DNA of 64,000 nt from Hydrogenimonas sp. (GCA_003945285.1 AP019005.1:992001-1056000), one strand, 5' to 3'; positions 1 through 10,400 are shown, counted from the stretch's first letter. A program made the numbers and translations. The notes: a model not told the origin generated them from the letters alone.

Positions 1-131
1 CTATCTTCCAGGCACTTGACAACAGCCATTCCGACCACTTTGGCGTACGGATGGTTGCGAACCATAGATCGAATATTGGGGTGTTTCGTGACGATCTTTT
101 TTACTACACGTGATGTAAGTTCGTTATTCAT
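1..131 (-). CDS. hypothetical protein, N-terminal part only
   Basis: The open frame starts at an ATG (129-131) behind a good ribosome site (GGAG about 6 nt upstream) and runs off the left edge of the window after 43 codons. A TATAAT box on the same strand at 146-151 supports transcription. The visible part is basic, rich in Val, Lys and His, without a signal peptide or membrane segment. The family is not recognised. Completeness downstream cannot be judged. Confidence 0.55.
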   Translation of the reverse strand, partial: MNNELTSRVVKKIVTKHPNIRSMVRNHPYAKVVGMAVVKCLED

Positions 132-145
132 GGTTGACTCCTTTC

Positions 146-151
146 ATTATA
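146..151 (-). promoter_or_regulatory. -10 box for the leftmost gene
   Basis: A TATAAT hexamer on the minus strand lies 15 nt before the leftmost gene's start codon. At 17-nt spacing the -35 position reads TTTGCC, a poor match, as is common for the housekeeping sigma factor of Campylobacterota. The would-be -35 falls inside the loop of the 161-185 hairpin. Confidence 0.4.
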
Positions 152-160
152 TTGTTATGC

Positions 161-280
161 AAAGAGCGGGCAAAGCCCGCTCTTTGGCGGGGAGCCGCAG
201 CCCCTAGTACTCCTGAATCTACGAAAACAGGTAAAATCCGGTTTCGACACTAAATCGTAGATTTCCGGAAAATATTAATT
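161..280 (-). repeat. copy of the multi-hairpin intergenic repeat
   Basis: On the minus strand this region follows the same plan as the tandem repeats at 23708-23957: an AAATC-GTA-GATTT palindrome, a run of G with a small CTGCGGCTC-type hairpin, a CCCCGCCAAAG block, then a hairpin whose 11-bp arms (161-171 and 175-185, AAAGAGCGGGC) are perfect. The match is by architecture and short blocks rather than continuous identity, so this is a diverged family member. Confidence 0.5.
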
Positions 281-655
281 CTTTTGTATAGTGCTTAAAA
301 CTAAGTCCGGCTTAAAGCCCTCTTTTATCGGGAACCGGCCATACTTTGAAGACTCCCGGCAGTTTCGATATCCCGTCTTCGAGACAATTTTTTGCCGACG
401 TTGCATCTTCGGCTGCGAAACAGGCTCACCGGAATGGTATTGAAAAAATATTACAGTTCCGATACGGACGGACAAACAGCTTTCAAAGCGGCAGACATAC
501 GGGTAAGACTTATAGTATATCTAAGTTTTTATAAATTTTCAAGCTACGCTTCGCAAAGCGTTTTCATGCCCGAATTTCCGCAACGTAGGCGCTTTTGGAT
601 GATCTGCCCGCTCTTTTTTGGTAAAATAACAGAATCTTTTTTCCATTGGGCGTAT
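281..655. other. intergenic region with no convincing gene
   Basis: The frame of the downstream glycosyltransferase stays open here as far as position 392, but the predicted residues are basic and unlike the family N-terminus. No RNA gene or strong promoter is visible. A decayed gene cannot be excluded. Confidence 0.4.
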
Positions 656-2125
656 ATGCAGAAAAACAGCGAACTCTTTTCACTCAAATCTTTGATTATA
701 TTTCTTGCGGCGATCTCTCTCTACAGGTTTTATGTTCTAACTCACGTCAACATAGACCTTTACGCCGATGAGGCCTACTACTGGGGGTGGGCTCAGCACT
801 TCGACTTCGGTTACTACTCGAAACCCCCGATGGTGGCATGGCTCATTATGCTTTCGACCTCTCTTTGCGGAGACTCGTTTGTCTGCATAAAGGTCGGCTC
901 GCTCTTTGTCTACTTCTTCACGACCATAAATATCTACCTTCTGGCCAAAGAGCTTTTCGAAGATGAGAAGATCGCCTTTTTCAGTGCCGCGGCTTTCGTA
1001 ACGCTCCCCGCTGTATGGCTCTCTTCGCTGATAATCTCCACCGACGTTCCGTTTCTCTTCTTCTGGTCGCTGGGGATGCTCTTTTTCGTAAAGGCGCTCA
1101 AAAGCGACAGGTGGAGCCACTGGCTCATAGTCGCCGTTGCCGGGGGCGGTGGGCTTTTAAGCAAATACACGATGATCATCTTCGTAGTCTCGGCCTTCGC
1201 CTACCTAATATTTTCACCCAAAAACAGGCACCATCTGAAAAACCCGAAGCTCTACGCGACGATGATTCTGGCCGCTCTCATATACCTGCCGAATCTCTAC
1301 TGGAACTACACCCACGAGTTTGTGAGTTTCAAACATACCGAAGACAACGCCCACCTGGAAGGAGAGCTATTCCATCCACTCAGGATGTTGGAGTTTCTGG
1401 GTGCGCAGTTCGGGGTTTTCGGGCCTATCCTTTTCGGGTGGCTCCTGGCTCTCCTGCCCAGGGTCGGCACGGTAAGGCGTGACGATAGGCTTTTCATGCT
1501 CTGGTGGTTCATTGTCCCTTTTTTCCTGCTCATCCTGACCATCAGCCTGCTTTCACGGGCCCATGCGAACTGGTCGGCGCCGATGTATGTAGCCTCGACG
1601 GTGCTCGTGGTGGCGTGGCTCGTGATGCAAAACAGAGTGAGGTGGCTCTATGTCGCCATAGCAGTGAATATAGCGCTTGGGGTAGGGCTCTACCAGTACC
1701 ATGACATTGCAAAAAGCCTGGGAATCGAGCTGACAAGAAAGAGCGACCCCTACAAGAGAGTCCTCGGATGGAGAGAGCTTGGTGCCCAAGTGAGCGGAAT
1801 CATGAAGGAGTATCCCGGCGCGAAGCTGCTGAGTGATGACAGAAAAAGCATGGCGGAGCTCATCTACTACATACAACCGCACCCCTTCGATGCGGTGAAG
1901 TGGAATCCTCGCCACACGCTTCTGGACCACTACGAGCTTACGACAGATATGGAGCGGCACAAAGGCGAAGATTTCATTTTCGTCACACAGCGCTCCAAAA
2001 TAGGGAACATCGCGAAACATTTCGCTTCAGCGAAGCTTCTGAAACGGATAGAGATACCGCTCTATAAAGATTATAAAATGGTCTATTATGTATACTATCT
2101 CAAAGATTTCAAGGGCTATAAATGA
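656..2125 (+). CDS. GT39-family membrane glycosyltransferase (PMT/ArnT-like)
   Basis: Polytopic inner-membrane protein of about 489 residues. The first periplasmic loop has the DEAYYW motif (Asp38-Glu39) followed by YYSKPP, the metal- and lipid-sugar-binding signature of family GT39/PMT_2 enzymes, which move a sugar from a polyprenyl-phosphate donor onto an acceptor outside the membrane. Many hydrophobic helices follow, with a soluble C-terminus. The ATG at 656 was chosen because the first membrane helix starts soon after it; in-frame starts at 392 and 566 would add an atypical basic extension. The TGA overlaps the ATG of ugd, so this is the first gene of a coupled envelope-glycan operon. Donor and acceptor are unknown. 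Confidence 0.85.
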   Translation: MQKNSELFSLKSLIIFLAAISLYRFYVLTHVNIDLYADEAYYWGWAQHFDFGYYSKPPMVAWLIMLSTSLCGDSFVCIKVGSLFVYFFTTINIYLLAKELFEDEKIAFFSAAAFVTLPAVWLSSLIISTDVPFLFFWSLGMLFFVKALKSDRWSHWLIVAVAGGGGLLSKYTMIIFVVSAFAYLIFSPKNRHHLKNPKLYATMILAALIYLPNLYWNYTHEFVSFKHTEDNAHLEGELFHPLRMLEFLGAQFGVFGPILFGWLLALLPRVGTVRRDDRLFMLWWFIVPFFLLILTISLLSRAHANWSAPMYVASTVLVVAWLVMQNRVRWLYVAIAVNIALGVGLYQYHDIAKSLGIELTRKSDPYKRVLGWRELGAQVSGIMKEYPGAKLLSDDRKSMAELIYYIQPHPFDAVKWNPRHTLLDHYELTTDMERHKGEDFIFVTQRSKIGNIAKHFASAKLLKRIEIPLYKDYKMVYYVYYLKDFKGYK

Positions 2126-3452
2126 AACTCAGCATGGTAGGAACCGGATATGTTGGCCTGGTGACAGGGACCTGTTTCGCGGAGATGGGAAACAGGGTCG
2201 TCTGTGTAGATATAGATGAAAAGAAGATAGAAAACCTCAAAAAAGGGATTATCCCCATCTACGAGCCGGGCCTCGAGACTATGGTAAAAGAGAATTACGA
2301 GCGCGGGACCCTCAGCTTCACAACAGATATAAAAGAGGCTCTCGAAAAGAGCGACATCATCTTCATCGCGGTAGGAACCCCGCAGGGTGAAGACGGCAGC
2401 GCCGATCTGCGGTACGTTCTAAAGGTGGCCGAAGAGATAGGGCAGAATATGGTCCACGATATGATCGTCGTGGACAAATCTACCGTCCCGGTAGGCACGG
2501 CCGACCTTGTAAAAGAGACGATACAAAAAGAGCTCGACAAAAGAGGCAGCTCTCTTAAGTTCTCCGTAGTCTCCAACCCGGAGTTTCTCAAAGAGGGGTC
2601 CGCCATAGAGGACTTCATGAAGCCCGACCGTGTGGTCATAGGTGCCGACGACGAAGAGGCGATGGAGACGATGAAAGAGCTCTACGCCCCTTTACCCACA
2701 ACCATGAACGCTTCATAGCGATGGATGTAAGAAGCGCAGAGATGACAAAATATGCCGCAAACGCCATGCTCGCTACAAAGATCAGTTTCATGAACGAGAT
2801 AGCCAACATATGCGAGCGTGTAGGGGCCGATGTAAACAGGGTCCGCGTAGGAATTGGAAGCGACAGAAGAATAGGCTACAGCTTCATCTACCCCGGATGC
2901 GGATACGGCGGAAGCTGCTTTCCCAAAGATGTACAGGCCCTTATGAAAATAGCCGAAGATGCGGGGTATGAGCCCAAAATCATCCGCTCCGTGGAAGAGG
3001 TCAACAGAGAGCAGAAAAGAGTGCTCGCCGAAAAGGTGATAAAACGTTTCGGTGAAGATTTGAGCGGAAAGACCTTCGCGTTGTGGGGTCTCAGCTTCAA
3101 ACCAGAAACCGACGATATGCGCGAAGCGAGCTCCATAACCGTCGTGGAGGAGCTGACGAAACGGGGAGCTAAAATAAAGGCGTACGATCCAAAGGCGATG
3201 GAGGAGGCGAAAAACTTCTATCTCAAAGGGAACGAAAACGTAGAGTATGTCAAGAGCAAATATGACGCTCTCGACGGTGCGTGCGCCATGATTCTCGTGA
3301 CGGAGTGGAAGGAGTTCAGAAGCCCCGATTTCGAAGAGATGAAGCAGAGGCTCGCTTCACCGGTAATCTTCGACGGACGAAACCAGTTCAACGCTAAAAA
3401 GATGGAGAAGAAAGGTTTCGAGTATCACCAGATAGGGGTACCCGAAGCCTGA
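2122..3452 (+). pseudogene. ugd: UDP-glucose 6-dehydrogenase, interrupted by a one-base frameshift
   Basis: UDP-glucose dehydrogenase oxidises UDP-glucose to UDP-glucuronate with NAD+. Frame 2122-2718 carries the N-terminal Rossmann fold ([10 protein letters not shown] near residue 7) and stops early after LYAP. Frame 2721-3452 carries the rest, including the catalytic cysteine motif [11 protein letters not shown] and the C-terminal UDP-binding domain. Adding one C or T in the CCCCTTT run at 2687-2693 restores the family sequence [16 protein letters not shown] across the junction, so one base is missing. Either the gene is inactivated or the assembly has an indel. All other positions look well conserved, favouring a recent lesion or a sequencing error. 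It overlaps the flanking GT39 genes by a few bases. Confidence 0.9.
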
Positions 3453-5023
3453 TGAGCCCCAAAACACCAGACTACGATCCGCTTATAGAGCGCTACGGCC
3501 TCTTCGTACTCACGGTAGTCGTATATCTCAGCTTCTTTTTCAACCTCGGTCCGGTCCCTCTTTTCGACCTGGACGAGGGGGCTTTCAGCGAAGCGACAAG
3601 GGAGATGCTCGCTTCGGGCAACTACATAACCACCTATCTCGGCGGAGATCTGAGGTTCGACAAGCCCATACTCATCTACTGGCTACAGGCTGCCAGTGTC
3701 AAGCTTTTCGGCCTGAACGAATTCGCTCTGCGCCTCCCCTCCGCACTTGCGGCTACCGCATGGGCCGCGCTGCTTTACCTTTTCACTAAGAGGCTTTTCG
3801 ACGCCAAAACTGCGCTGCTCGCTACTCTCTTCATGGTTTCGGCACTCCAGATCAGTGTCATAGCCAAAGCGGCTATCGCCGATGCGCTGCTGAACCTCTG
3901 GATAGCCGCGAGTATGTTTTCGATACTGCTTTACATAAAAAGCGACGAGAAGAGGTGGCTATACGCCGCATTTGCCGCCATCGGCTTCGGAATGCTCACG
4001 AAAGGCCCTGTAGCGGTTATGATCCCGGTTGCGGTCACATTTCTATATTTTCTCTTCAAGCGCGACCTGAAACGGTGGGCCGTTTCGGTATTCAACCCCG
4101 TCGGTATTCTCATATTCCTGGCTGTCGCGCTTCCGTGGTACCTGCTCGAGTATATGGACCAGGGGATGAAGTTTATCGAAGGCTTTTTCTTCAAGCACAA
4201 CCTTTCGCGTTTCGAGAACTCTTTCGAAGGGCACAGCGGCTCCATCTTCTACTACATCCCTGTACTTCTTGTAGGAACCATGCCGTTCACAGGGGTTTTG
4301 ACCGCCGCAATCATACGCATAAAGGAGTGGATCAGTAACGATACGACCCTCTTTCTGGTCCTCTGGTTCGGCTTTGTGTTCATCTTCTTCTCTTTTTCAG
4401 GAACGAAGCTTCCACACTACGTGATCTACGGCTACACACCGCTGTTTATAATTATGGCACTGCAGTTCTCCTCCATAAAATCTCCGCTCTGGATAGTCCT
4501 GCCGCCCGCTGTTTTGATGCTGGTTCTGATCTTTCTGCCCGAGATCGCGAACGCGGCGCTTCCTAGTGTCAAAGACCCTTACGCAAAAGCTCTGATAGAG
4601 GAGAGCGGTTCACTTTTCGGCTGGCGCTACAAGATGGAGATAGCCCTGCTGCTGGCCGCACTCGTCGTGGCGTGGCGGATGATAGAAGGGAAACTTGCCA
4701 AATCCCTGGTTACCGGCGCGGTGACGCTTCTGCTGGTAAACGGAACGATACTTCCCACATACGCGGCGCTCGCCCAGCAGCCGATAAAAGAGGCGGCCCT
4801 TTTTGCGAAAAAACATCGTCTCGATGTCGTGATGTGGGGCATCAACGTACCCTCGTTTATGGTATACTCTGAAAAAATCGTCCCCAGGCGGGACCCTGAA
4901 CCGGGTGAAATAGTCCTGACGAAGATAACCAAACTCAAAGAGGTAGAATCGTACCAGTCCATCTTCAAAAAGTACGGCATAGTTCTGGTACGGATAGACT
5001 CCATGAAAAAAGGAAAAGAATGA
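3452..5023 (+). CDS. GT39-family glycosyltransferase, ArnT-like
   Basis: Inner-membrane protein of 523 residues with about a dozen predicted helices. Near the N-terminus it has DLDEGAFSEATREM (from residue 39) and then RFDKPILIYW, the signature of the ArnT branch of GT39 that uses undecaprenyl-phosphate sugars as donors on the periplasmic side. The start overlaps the last base of ugd's stop and its end overlaps the next GT2 gene, showing translational coupling. With the adjacent GT2 enzyme, a likely scheme is that the GT2 loads a sugar on undecaprenyl phosphate and this enzyme transfers it to lipid A, a glycan or a protein. The sugar is not known; no other arn genes are in the window. Confidence 0.87.
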   Translation: MSPKTPDYDPLIERYGLFVLTVVVYLSFFFNLGPVPLFDLDEGAFSEATREMLASGNYITTYLGGDLRFDKPILIYWLQAASVKLFGLNEFALRLPSALAATAWAALLYLFTKRLFDAKTALLATLFMVSALQISVIAKAAIADALLNLWIAASMFSILLYIKSDEKRWLYAAFAAIGFGMLTKGPVAVMIPVAVTFLYFLFKRDLKRWAVSVFNPVGILIFLAVALPWYLLEYMDQGMKFIEGFFFKHNLSRFENSFEGHSGSIFYYIPVLLVGTMPFTGVLTAAIIRIKEWISNDTTLFLVLWFGFVFIFFSFSGTKLPHYVIYGYTPLFIIMALQFSSIKSPLWIVLPPAVLMLVLIFLPEIANAALPSVKDPYAKALIEESGSLFGWRYKMEIALLLAALVVAWRMIEGKLAKSLVTGAVTLLLVNGTILPTYAALAQQPIKEAALFAKKHRLDVVMWGINVPSFMVYSEKIVPRRDPEPGEIVLTKITKLKEVESYQSIFKKYGIVLVRIDSMKKGKE

Positions 5024-5973
5024 AACTCTCCGTTGTCATCCCGATGATGAACGAAGAAGAGAATGTAAAGCCGCTTTTCGAAGCGGTCAGAAAGGCTCTT
5101 CACGGAATAGATTACGAGCTGATTTTAGTCGACGACGGCTCTACCGACCATACGGTCGAGAGAATGAAAGAGCTCGCCGACGAGAGAACCAAGATAATAG
5201 TCTTCAACCGGAACTTCGGCCAGACGACGGCCATGGCGGCCGGAATCGACGAGGCGAAGGGTGAGCTCATAGCCACCCTCGACGGCGACCTGCAGAACGA
5301 CCCGGCCGACATTCCGATGATGATAGCCAAACTCGAAAGCGGCGGATGGGATGTGGTTGCCGGAAGAAGGGCCAAAAGACAGGACGGAATGTTTCTTAGA
5401 AAGATTCCGAGCAAGATAGCGAACGCCATAATCAGAAAAACAACGGGCGTATATCTGCACGACTACGGATGTACACTCAAGGTGTTCAGGAACGAGGTGG
5501 CGAAAAACCTCGGCCTCTACGGAGAGCTGCACCGTTTCATCCCCGTACTTGCGAAGATGTACGGTGCGAAGATCACCGAAGTCGATGTGCGCCACCATCC
5601 GCGTATACACGGTGAGAGCAAATATGGACTGGGGCGCACTTTCAAAGTCATAAGCGACCTTCTTCTTATGCTCTTTATGCAGAAGTACCGTACAAAACCG
5701 ATGCACCTTTTCGGAACCATCGGAGTCCCTATGCTCGGTGCCGGTCTTCTCATAGACGCCTATATGGTGATTCTCAAACTTTTCGGGGAGAGCATAGGCC
5801 ACCGCCCTATGCTGATGCTCGGGGTCCTCTTCACTCTCGGCGGCATCCAGCTTATCACTACAGGTTTCATAGCCGAACTCATCATGCGGACCTATTTCGA
5901 GTCCCAAAACAAGAAGCCCTACACGATCAAAGAGATATACACAGGGAAGTCGAAAGAGGCGAAAGAGGGTTGA
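5020..5973 (+). CDS. GT2 polyprenyl-phosphate glycosyltransferase (ArnC/GtrB/DPM1-like)
   Basis: 317 residues. The N-terminal GT-A domain has the expected series: SVVIPMMNEEENV at the start, LVDDGSTDHT near residue 36, and LDGDLQNDP around residue 87 supplying the DxD metal site. Two C-terminal hydrophobic hairpins anchor it to the membrane, as in GtrB and ArnC. The family moves a sugar from a nucleotide donor to undecaprenyl (or dolichyl) phosphate on the cytoplasmic face. Its ATG overlaps the end of the preceding ArnT-like gene, which fits a donor-making partner. Substrate not determinable from sequence. Confidence 0.9.
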   Translation: MKLSVVIPMMNEEENVKPLFEAVRKALHGIDYELILVDDGSTDHTVERMKELADERTKIIVFNRNFGQTTAMAAGIDEAKGELIATLDGDLQNDPADIPMMIAKLESGGWDVVAGRRAKRQDGMFLRKIPSKIANAIIRKTTGVYLHDYGCTLKVFRNEVAKNLGLYGELHRFIPVLAKMYGAKITEVDVRHHPRIHGESKYGLGRTFKVISDLLLMLFMQKYRTKPMHLFGTIGVPMLGAGLLIDAYMVILKLFGESIGHRPMLMLGVLFTLGGIQLITTGFIAELIMRTYFESQNKKPYTIKEIYTGKSKEAKEG

Positions 5974-6016
5974 AACGGCCCTTCGGCCTCCTCCCTGAGG
6001 CCTGTTTTGTAAGTTT

Positions 6017-6874
6017 ATGAAAAAAAAGTTCAAACTACTTCTCAAAATTCTCTTCACCACGGGAGCGCTCTGGTACGTCCTTCACAAAATTGATATAGGG
6101 GAGTTGAAAGAGGCGCTGAAAGGGGCCGACCCCCTGTGGCTCTTCGGCTCTTTCATACTCTTCAACCTCTCCAAAATAGCGAGCTCCTTCAGGCTAAATA
6201 TCTATTTCAGGGCGATAGGGCTGAAACTCAGCGAGAGCTACAACCTCATGCTCTACTATGTGGGAATGTTCTACAACCTCTTTCTGCCGGGCGGAATAGG
6301 GGGCGACGGCTACAAGGTATACCTGCTGAACAGGCACTTCAAAAGCGGCGTCAAGCCGCTCCTTCAGGCGGTTCTGCTCGACCGGCTCAGCGGTCTTGCG
6401 GCGCTGGTGCTCTATGCGTGTATACTTTTTGCGGCTAGCTCATATGCAGATATAACCCCGTATGCCCTGCCGCTCTCCCTGCTTTTTGCCGCTCTTATCT
6501 TTCCTGTCTCATATCTTGCGACTAAACTCCTTTTCAAAACCTTCCTACCGGTTTTCAAAACCACGATGCTCTGGGGACTTGGAGTGCAGTTTCTTCAGCT
6601 GCTCTGCGCATGGATGATCGTGGAGAGCCTGGGGGCCGGGCACTATCTTATCGAGTACCTGACACTGTTTCTCATATCGAGCGTAGTTGCGGTACTTCCC
6701 CTGACCATAGGCGGTGTAGGTGTAAGAGAGCTCACATTTCTCTACGGCCTCGGGTGGCTTGGGCTGGAGCCGGCAACGGGGGTGACATTCTCCTTCCTCT
6801 TTTTCATGATCACTGCCATATCTTCACTTTTCGGCCTCTTTCTGCTGGAGCGCGTAACACCCAAAGAGAGATGA
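6017..6874 (+). CDS. lysylphosphatidylglycerol synthase-like transmembrane protein (UPF0104)
   Basis: 285 residues, mostly transmembrane helices, with the family-typical FLPGGIGGDGYKVYLLNRH segment after the third helix and the conserved PLTIGGVGVRELTFLYG block near the C-terminus. This is the membrane half of MprF-like proteins without the synthase domain. Such stand-alone proteins often occur in glycan and polyprenyl gene clusters and are suspected lipid transporters. It lies 43 nt after the GT2 gene on the same strand, so it probably belongs to the same operon and may move a lipid-linked sugar. Role is inference. Confidence 0.85.
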   Translation: MKKKFKLLLKILFTTGALWYVLHKIDIGELKEALKGADPLWLFGSFILFNLSKIASSFRLNIYFRAIGLKLSESYNLMLYYVGMFYNLFLPGGIGGDGYKVYLLNRHFKSGVKPLLQAVLLDRLSGLAALVLYACILFAASSYADITPYALPLSLLFAALIFPVSYLATKLLFKTFLPVFKTTMLWGLGVQFLQLLCAWMIVESLGAGHYLIEYLTLFLISSVVAVLPLTIGGVGVRELTFLYGLGWLGLEPATGVTFSFLFFMITAISSLFGLFLLERVTPKER

Positions 6875-6973
6875 CGAGCAGCTTCAGGCAACATTAAAGA
6901 GAGCTTTGCGCCGTCCGGTTTAAAACCGCTTAATGAGCGGGGTGATATAATCGTCCCAAAAAAAGGATGAAAT

Positions 6974-7303
6974 ATGTCTGAATTGAAAAGATTCCGCTTT
7001 GTAAACAAGGTGGAGGGGTATTCGTATCTCGTTCTGCTCTTTGTAGCGATGCCTCTGAAGTATATCTTCGGCTTCGCCGTAGCCACGAAAATATTCGGCA
7101 TGATTCACGGCATTCTTTTCATCTGGTTCATATACCAGCTTGTGAAAGCCGCTCTCAAAGTTCCGTTCACCAAAAGAGAGTCGATAATATTCTTTGTAGC
7201 TTCGCTCGTTCCGTTCGGAAGCTTCTATACCGACAAACTCTGTGCGGTAAAAGAGATGATAGTAAAAGCGAGAGCCGTTACCGTGGACAATGATTACAAA
7301 TAG
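6974..7303 (+). CDS. DUF3817 membrane protein
   Basis: 109 residues with three predicted membrane helices. The pattern FVNKVEGYSYLVLLFVAMPLK and the GMIHGILFIWFIYQL helix are typical of the DUF3817 family of small integral membrane proteins of unknown function. ATG is preceded by AAAAGGATG-like ribosome site at 6960-6967. It stands alone, convergent with the cold-shock gene. Nothing in the sequence points to a substrate. Confidence 0.8.
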   Translation: MSELKRFRFVNKVEGYSYLVLLFVAMPLKYIFGFAVATKIFGMIHGILFIWFIYQLVKAALKVPFTKRESIIFFVASLVPFGSFYTDKLCAVKEMIVKARAVTVDNDYK

Positions 7304-7395
7304 AGGAGAGTTTTAGGTATAGAGGGGCGTGGGTTGTATGGCCGGGCCGGCCATCCCGTTTCCCGGGGCTTGGCCCGGAAAAGGTGTAACGTTGA

Positions 7396-7755
<360 letters not shown>

Positions 7756-7766
7756 TTTCTGCAGGA

Positions 7767-7795
7767 AGTATAGCTGAATAAAAGAGATTGTGCAA
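7767..7795 (-). promoter_or_regulatory. sigma70-type promoter of the cold-shock gene
   Basis: On the minus strand TTGCAC (7790-7795) and TATACT (7767-7772) are spaced by exactly 17 nt, matching the consensus at 4 of 6 and 5 of 6 positions. This is the most canonical promoter in the window. Confidence 0.7.
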
Positions 7796-7854
7796 GGGAA
7801 AATCGCATTTTTGCACCATTTTGTCGGTTTACCTCTCTTTTATCCCTTTTTTTC

Positions 7855-7860
7855 TATAAT
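7855..7860 (+). promoter_or_regulatory. -10 box of purL
   Basis: A perfect TATAAT lies 28 nt before the purL ATG, inside a T-rich tract and without a recognisable -35 box. This is the arrangement typical for Campylobacterota housekeeping promoters. The predicted leader is only about 20 nt, leaving no room for a purine riboswitch. Confidence 0.55.
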
Positions 7861-7888
7861 ACGCATCATTTTTACAAAAAGGTGCCCA

Positions 7889-10096
7889 ATGCAAGATATT
7901 GCCGAAATTCTTAAGGCGCACAAGCTCACTTCGGAAGATTACGAACATATAAAGCAGATTCTCGGACGCGAACCGAACATGGTCGAGATCGGCATCTTCA
8001 GTGCGATGTGGAGTGAACACTGCAGCTACAAGTCGAGCAAGAAGTATCTGCGCGGTTTCCCCACCGAAGCCCCGTGGGTCATACAGGGCCCGGGTGAGAA
8101 CGCCGGCGTCATCGACATAGGAGAGGGGTACGCGGCCGTATTCAAGATGGAGAGCCACAACCACCCGAGTTTCATAGAGCCCTACCAGGGAGCGGCAACG
8201 GGCGTGGGCGGCATACTGCGCGACGTATTTACGATGGGCGCCAGGCCGGTGGCGAACCTTAACGCCCTTCGATTCGGGCGGGTACGGGGCAACGACGAGA
8301 GTGCCGCCTACCAGCGCCACCTGGTGCGAGGTGTCGTTGCGGGCATAGGCGGCTACGGAAACTGCATGGGAGTCCCGACAGTCGGGGGTGAGACCTTTTT
8401 CGACGACAGCTACAACGGCAACATACTCGTAAACGCATTTACACTCGGCATAGCCAAAGCCGACGAGATCTTCTACGGAAAAGCGGAAGGAGCCGGGAAC
8501 CCCGTAATATATGTGGGTTCCAAAACGGGCAGAGACGGTCTCGGCGGCGCCGTGATGAGCTCCGACAGCTTCACCGAAGAGTCCAAAAGCCTGCGTCCGA
8601 CCGTCCAGGTGGGAGACCCCTTCACCGAAAAGCTGCTGCTCGAAGCGTGCCTCGAGCTCTTCAAAACGGACTACGTTGTGGGTATTCAGGATATGGGCGC
8701 CGCGGGCCTTACCTCCAGCTCTTTCGAGATGGCCGGACGAAGCGGCAGCGGCATGAGAATGGACCTCGACAAAGTACCCATGAGAGAAGAGGGGATGACC
8801 CCCTACGAGCTGATGCTCAGCGAATCTCAGGAGAGGATGCTCATCTGCGCGCGCAAGGGCACCGAAGATAAGATAATAGAGATATTCAAGAAGTGGGAGC
8901 TCGACTGCGCGGTGATAGGGGAGGTGACAGACACAGGCCTCATGGAGCTTTACTGGCACGGTGAAAAGGTGGCCGAAGTGCCTGTAGACCCGGTAAGCGA
9001 AGAGGCGCCGGTTCTCGACCGCCCGACGGCAAGGCCGAAGTATCTCGACGAGATAGAAGATATTGATATTGACAAATATGAACTACCTTCCGAGCAGGAG
9101 GCGTTCGAGACGATCATAAAATCCATAGAGGTTGTAGACAAAGCGTGGGTCTACGAGCAGTACGACTCCATGGTGCAGACAAACACCGTTAAAAAGGGCG
9201 GAGACCTCGACGGCTCGGTGATTCGCGTAAAAGAGAACGGCCGAGCCATAGCGATGAGCTCCGACTGCAACCCGCGCTACTGCTACATAGATCCGAAAGG
9301 CGGAGCCGCGGCGGCGGTGATGGAGTCCGGCAGAAACGTAGCGATGACGGGTGCCAGGCCCCTTGCCATAACAGACTGCCTAAACTACGGAAACCCCGAA
9401 AACCCCGAAGTTATGTGGCAGTTCGCACAGGGATGCGAAGGCATAAAAGAGGCATGCGCGAAACTGAACACCCCGGTAACAGGCGGTAACGTCTCACTCT
9501 ACAACGAAACAAACGGAGTGAGCGTATTCCCGACACCGACCATAGGCATGGTGGGCGTCAACGAATCCCAGCACAGAGTCCTCCCCTCGGCTTTCCGGCA
9601 GGAGGGAGACACACTTCTTCTCATAGGCGAAACCAAAAGAGAGTTCGGCGGCAGCATCTACCTCAAAGAGCTCTTCAAGGTAACGGGCGGCAAGCTGCCC
9701 AAAATCGACTACGATAAAGAGCTCGCACTCTGGGATCTGGTGATAGAAGCCAACAAAAAAGGACTCCTTAAAGCCGCAAAAGACCTGAACGTCGGCGGCC
9801 TCGCCGTAGCGGTAGCCAAAATGGCGGCGGTAGGCGACATGGGCGCTACGGTAAACGCAGAGCTCGGAGAAGATGTAAACATCTTCAGCGAAAGCTTCTC
9901 CAGGGCACTTCTCGAAGTTGAACCCCAAAACGTGCAAGAGGTAGCCCAAATGGCCAAAGAGCGCGGCCTCGCATGTCAAAACGTAGGAACCACAGGAGGA
10001 GACGCCATCCGCATAAACAACATAGCGATGCAGATGGACCACCTCAAAGATATCTACTTCAACACCTTCAAACGCATAATAGAACAAGACATCTAA
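7889..10096 (+). CDS. purL: phosphoribosylformylglycinamidine synthase subunit PurL
   Basis: 735 residues, the size of small PurL that works with separate PurQ and PurS. It converts FGAR, glutamine-derived ammonia and ATP into FGAM in purine synthesis. Visible are the catalytic SEHCSYKS (His44), GPGENAG, the NHPSF...[13 protein letters not shown]-site block and the C-terminal second AIRS-like half. The upstream in-frame start at 7790 would add 33 hydrophobic residues that do not belong to the family; the ATG at 7889 follows AAAAAGGTG and is preferred. Single-gene unit with its own -10 box and a stem-loop after the stop. Confidence 0.97.
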   Translation: MQDIAEILKAHKLTSEDYEHIKQILGREPNMVEIGIFSAMWSEHCSYKSSKKYLRGFPTEAPWVIQGPGENAGVIDIGEGYAAVFKMESHNHPSFIEPYQGAATGVGGILRDVFTMGARPVANLNALRFGRVRGNDESAAYQRHLVRGVVAGIGGYGNCMGVPTVGGETFFDDSYNGNILVNAFTLGIAKADEIFYGKAEGAGNPVIYVGSKTGRDGLGGAVMSSDSFTEESKSLRPTVQVGDPFTEKLLLEACLELFKTDYVVGIQDMGAAGLTSSSFEMAGRSGSGMRMDLDKVPMREEGMTPYELMLSESQERMLICARKGTEDKIIEIFKKWELDCAVIGEVTDTGLMELYWHGEKVAEVPVDPVSEEAPVLDRPTARPKYLDEIEDIDIDKYELPSEQEAFETIIKSIEVVDKAWVYEQYDSMVQTNTVKKGGDLDGSVIRVKENGRAIAMSSDCNPRYCYIDPKGGAAAAVMESGRNVAMTGARPLAITDCLNYGNPENPEVMWQFAQGCEGIKEACAKLNTPVTGGNVSLYNETNGVSVFPTPTIGMVGVNESQHRVLPSAFRQEGDTLLLIGETKREFGGSIYLKELFKVTGGKLPKIDYDKELALWDLVIEANKKGLLKAAKDLNVGGLAVAVAKMAAVGDMGATVNAELGEDVNIFSESFSRALLEVEPQNVQEVAQMAKERGLACQNVGTTGGDAIRINNIAMQMDHLKDIYFNTFKRIIEQDI

Positions 10097-10100
10097 ATCG

Positions 10101-10118
10101 CGGGGGCTTTTGCCCCCG
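10101..10118 (+). terminator. stem-loop after purL
   Basis: A perfect 7-bp stem CGGGGGC/GCCCCCG with a TTTT loop begins 4 nt after the purL stop. The following tract (TTGATGTTT) is only partly T-rich, so this is a plausible but imperfect intrinsic terminator. Confidence 0.55.
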
Positions 10119-10355
10119 TTGATGTTTCGTTACATATCCAGCGGACTTGCAATTTTTTTCTAATTCATCTAAATCACCAAATGTACCAGACTTTTAGCAA
10201 ACATAATGTCTTGTTAATGGATATATCCCGTATATCTCGGCTAAAAGGACATTAGATTTCTTGTAATTGTAAGCTTTTTCAGACACAAGGTTTCAAAAAC
10301 CGTCATAATGGTATATTTTTGAAAAATTAACGGACATGATTTTGTACCGTTAATA
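10119..10355. other. AT-rich gap at the island's left edge
   Basis: No gene or RNA is recognisable. Base composition drops sharply relative to purL, marking the left boundary of the AT-rich accessory region. It may hold decayed cassette or mobile-element sequence. Confidence 0.4.
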
Positions 10356-10400
10356 CTGGATTTTAATGGTGATTTCGCTATAATGTTCCTTGAATAAATA
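10356..10400 (+). repeat. promoter-bearing direct repeat, copy A
   Basis: This 45-nt segment recurs at 13502-13546 with only a few differences. Both copies share AATGGTG, a TTTCGCTATAATG core with a perfect TATAAT (10379-10384 here) and GTTGAATA-like 3' ends. It could be a duplicated promoter able to drive the TIR cassette downstream. Confidence 0.65.

Noticed and set aside
2689-2697. Programmed frameshift in ugd
   Set aside because: CCTTTACCC is not a typical slip site and there is no known case of programmed shift in this family; a one-base loss or an error is simpler.
5125-6060. 311-codon minus-strand open frame opposite the GT2 gene
   Set aside because: Shadow of a clearly real plus-strand glycosyltransferase; composition is unlike a protein of this genome.
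7829-8959. 376-codon minus-strand open frame inside purL
   Set aside because: It is antisense to well-conserved purL codons, lacks a ribosome site and a family match; a shadow of third-position GC bias.
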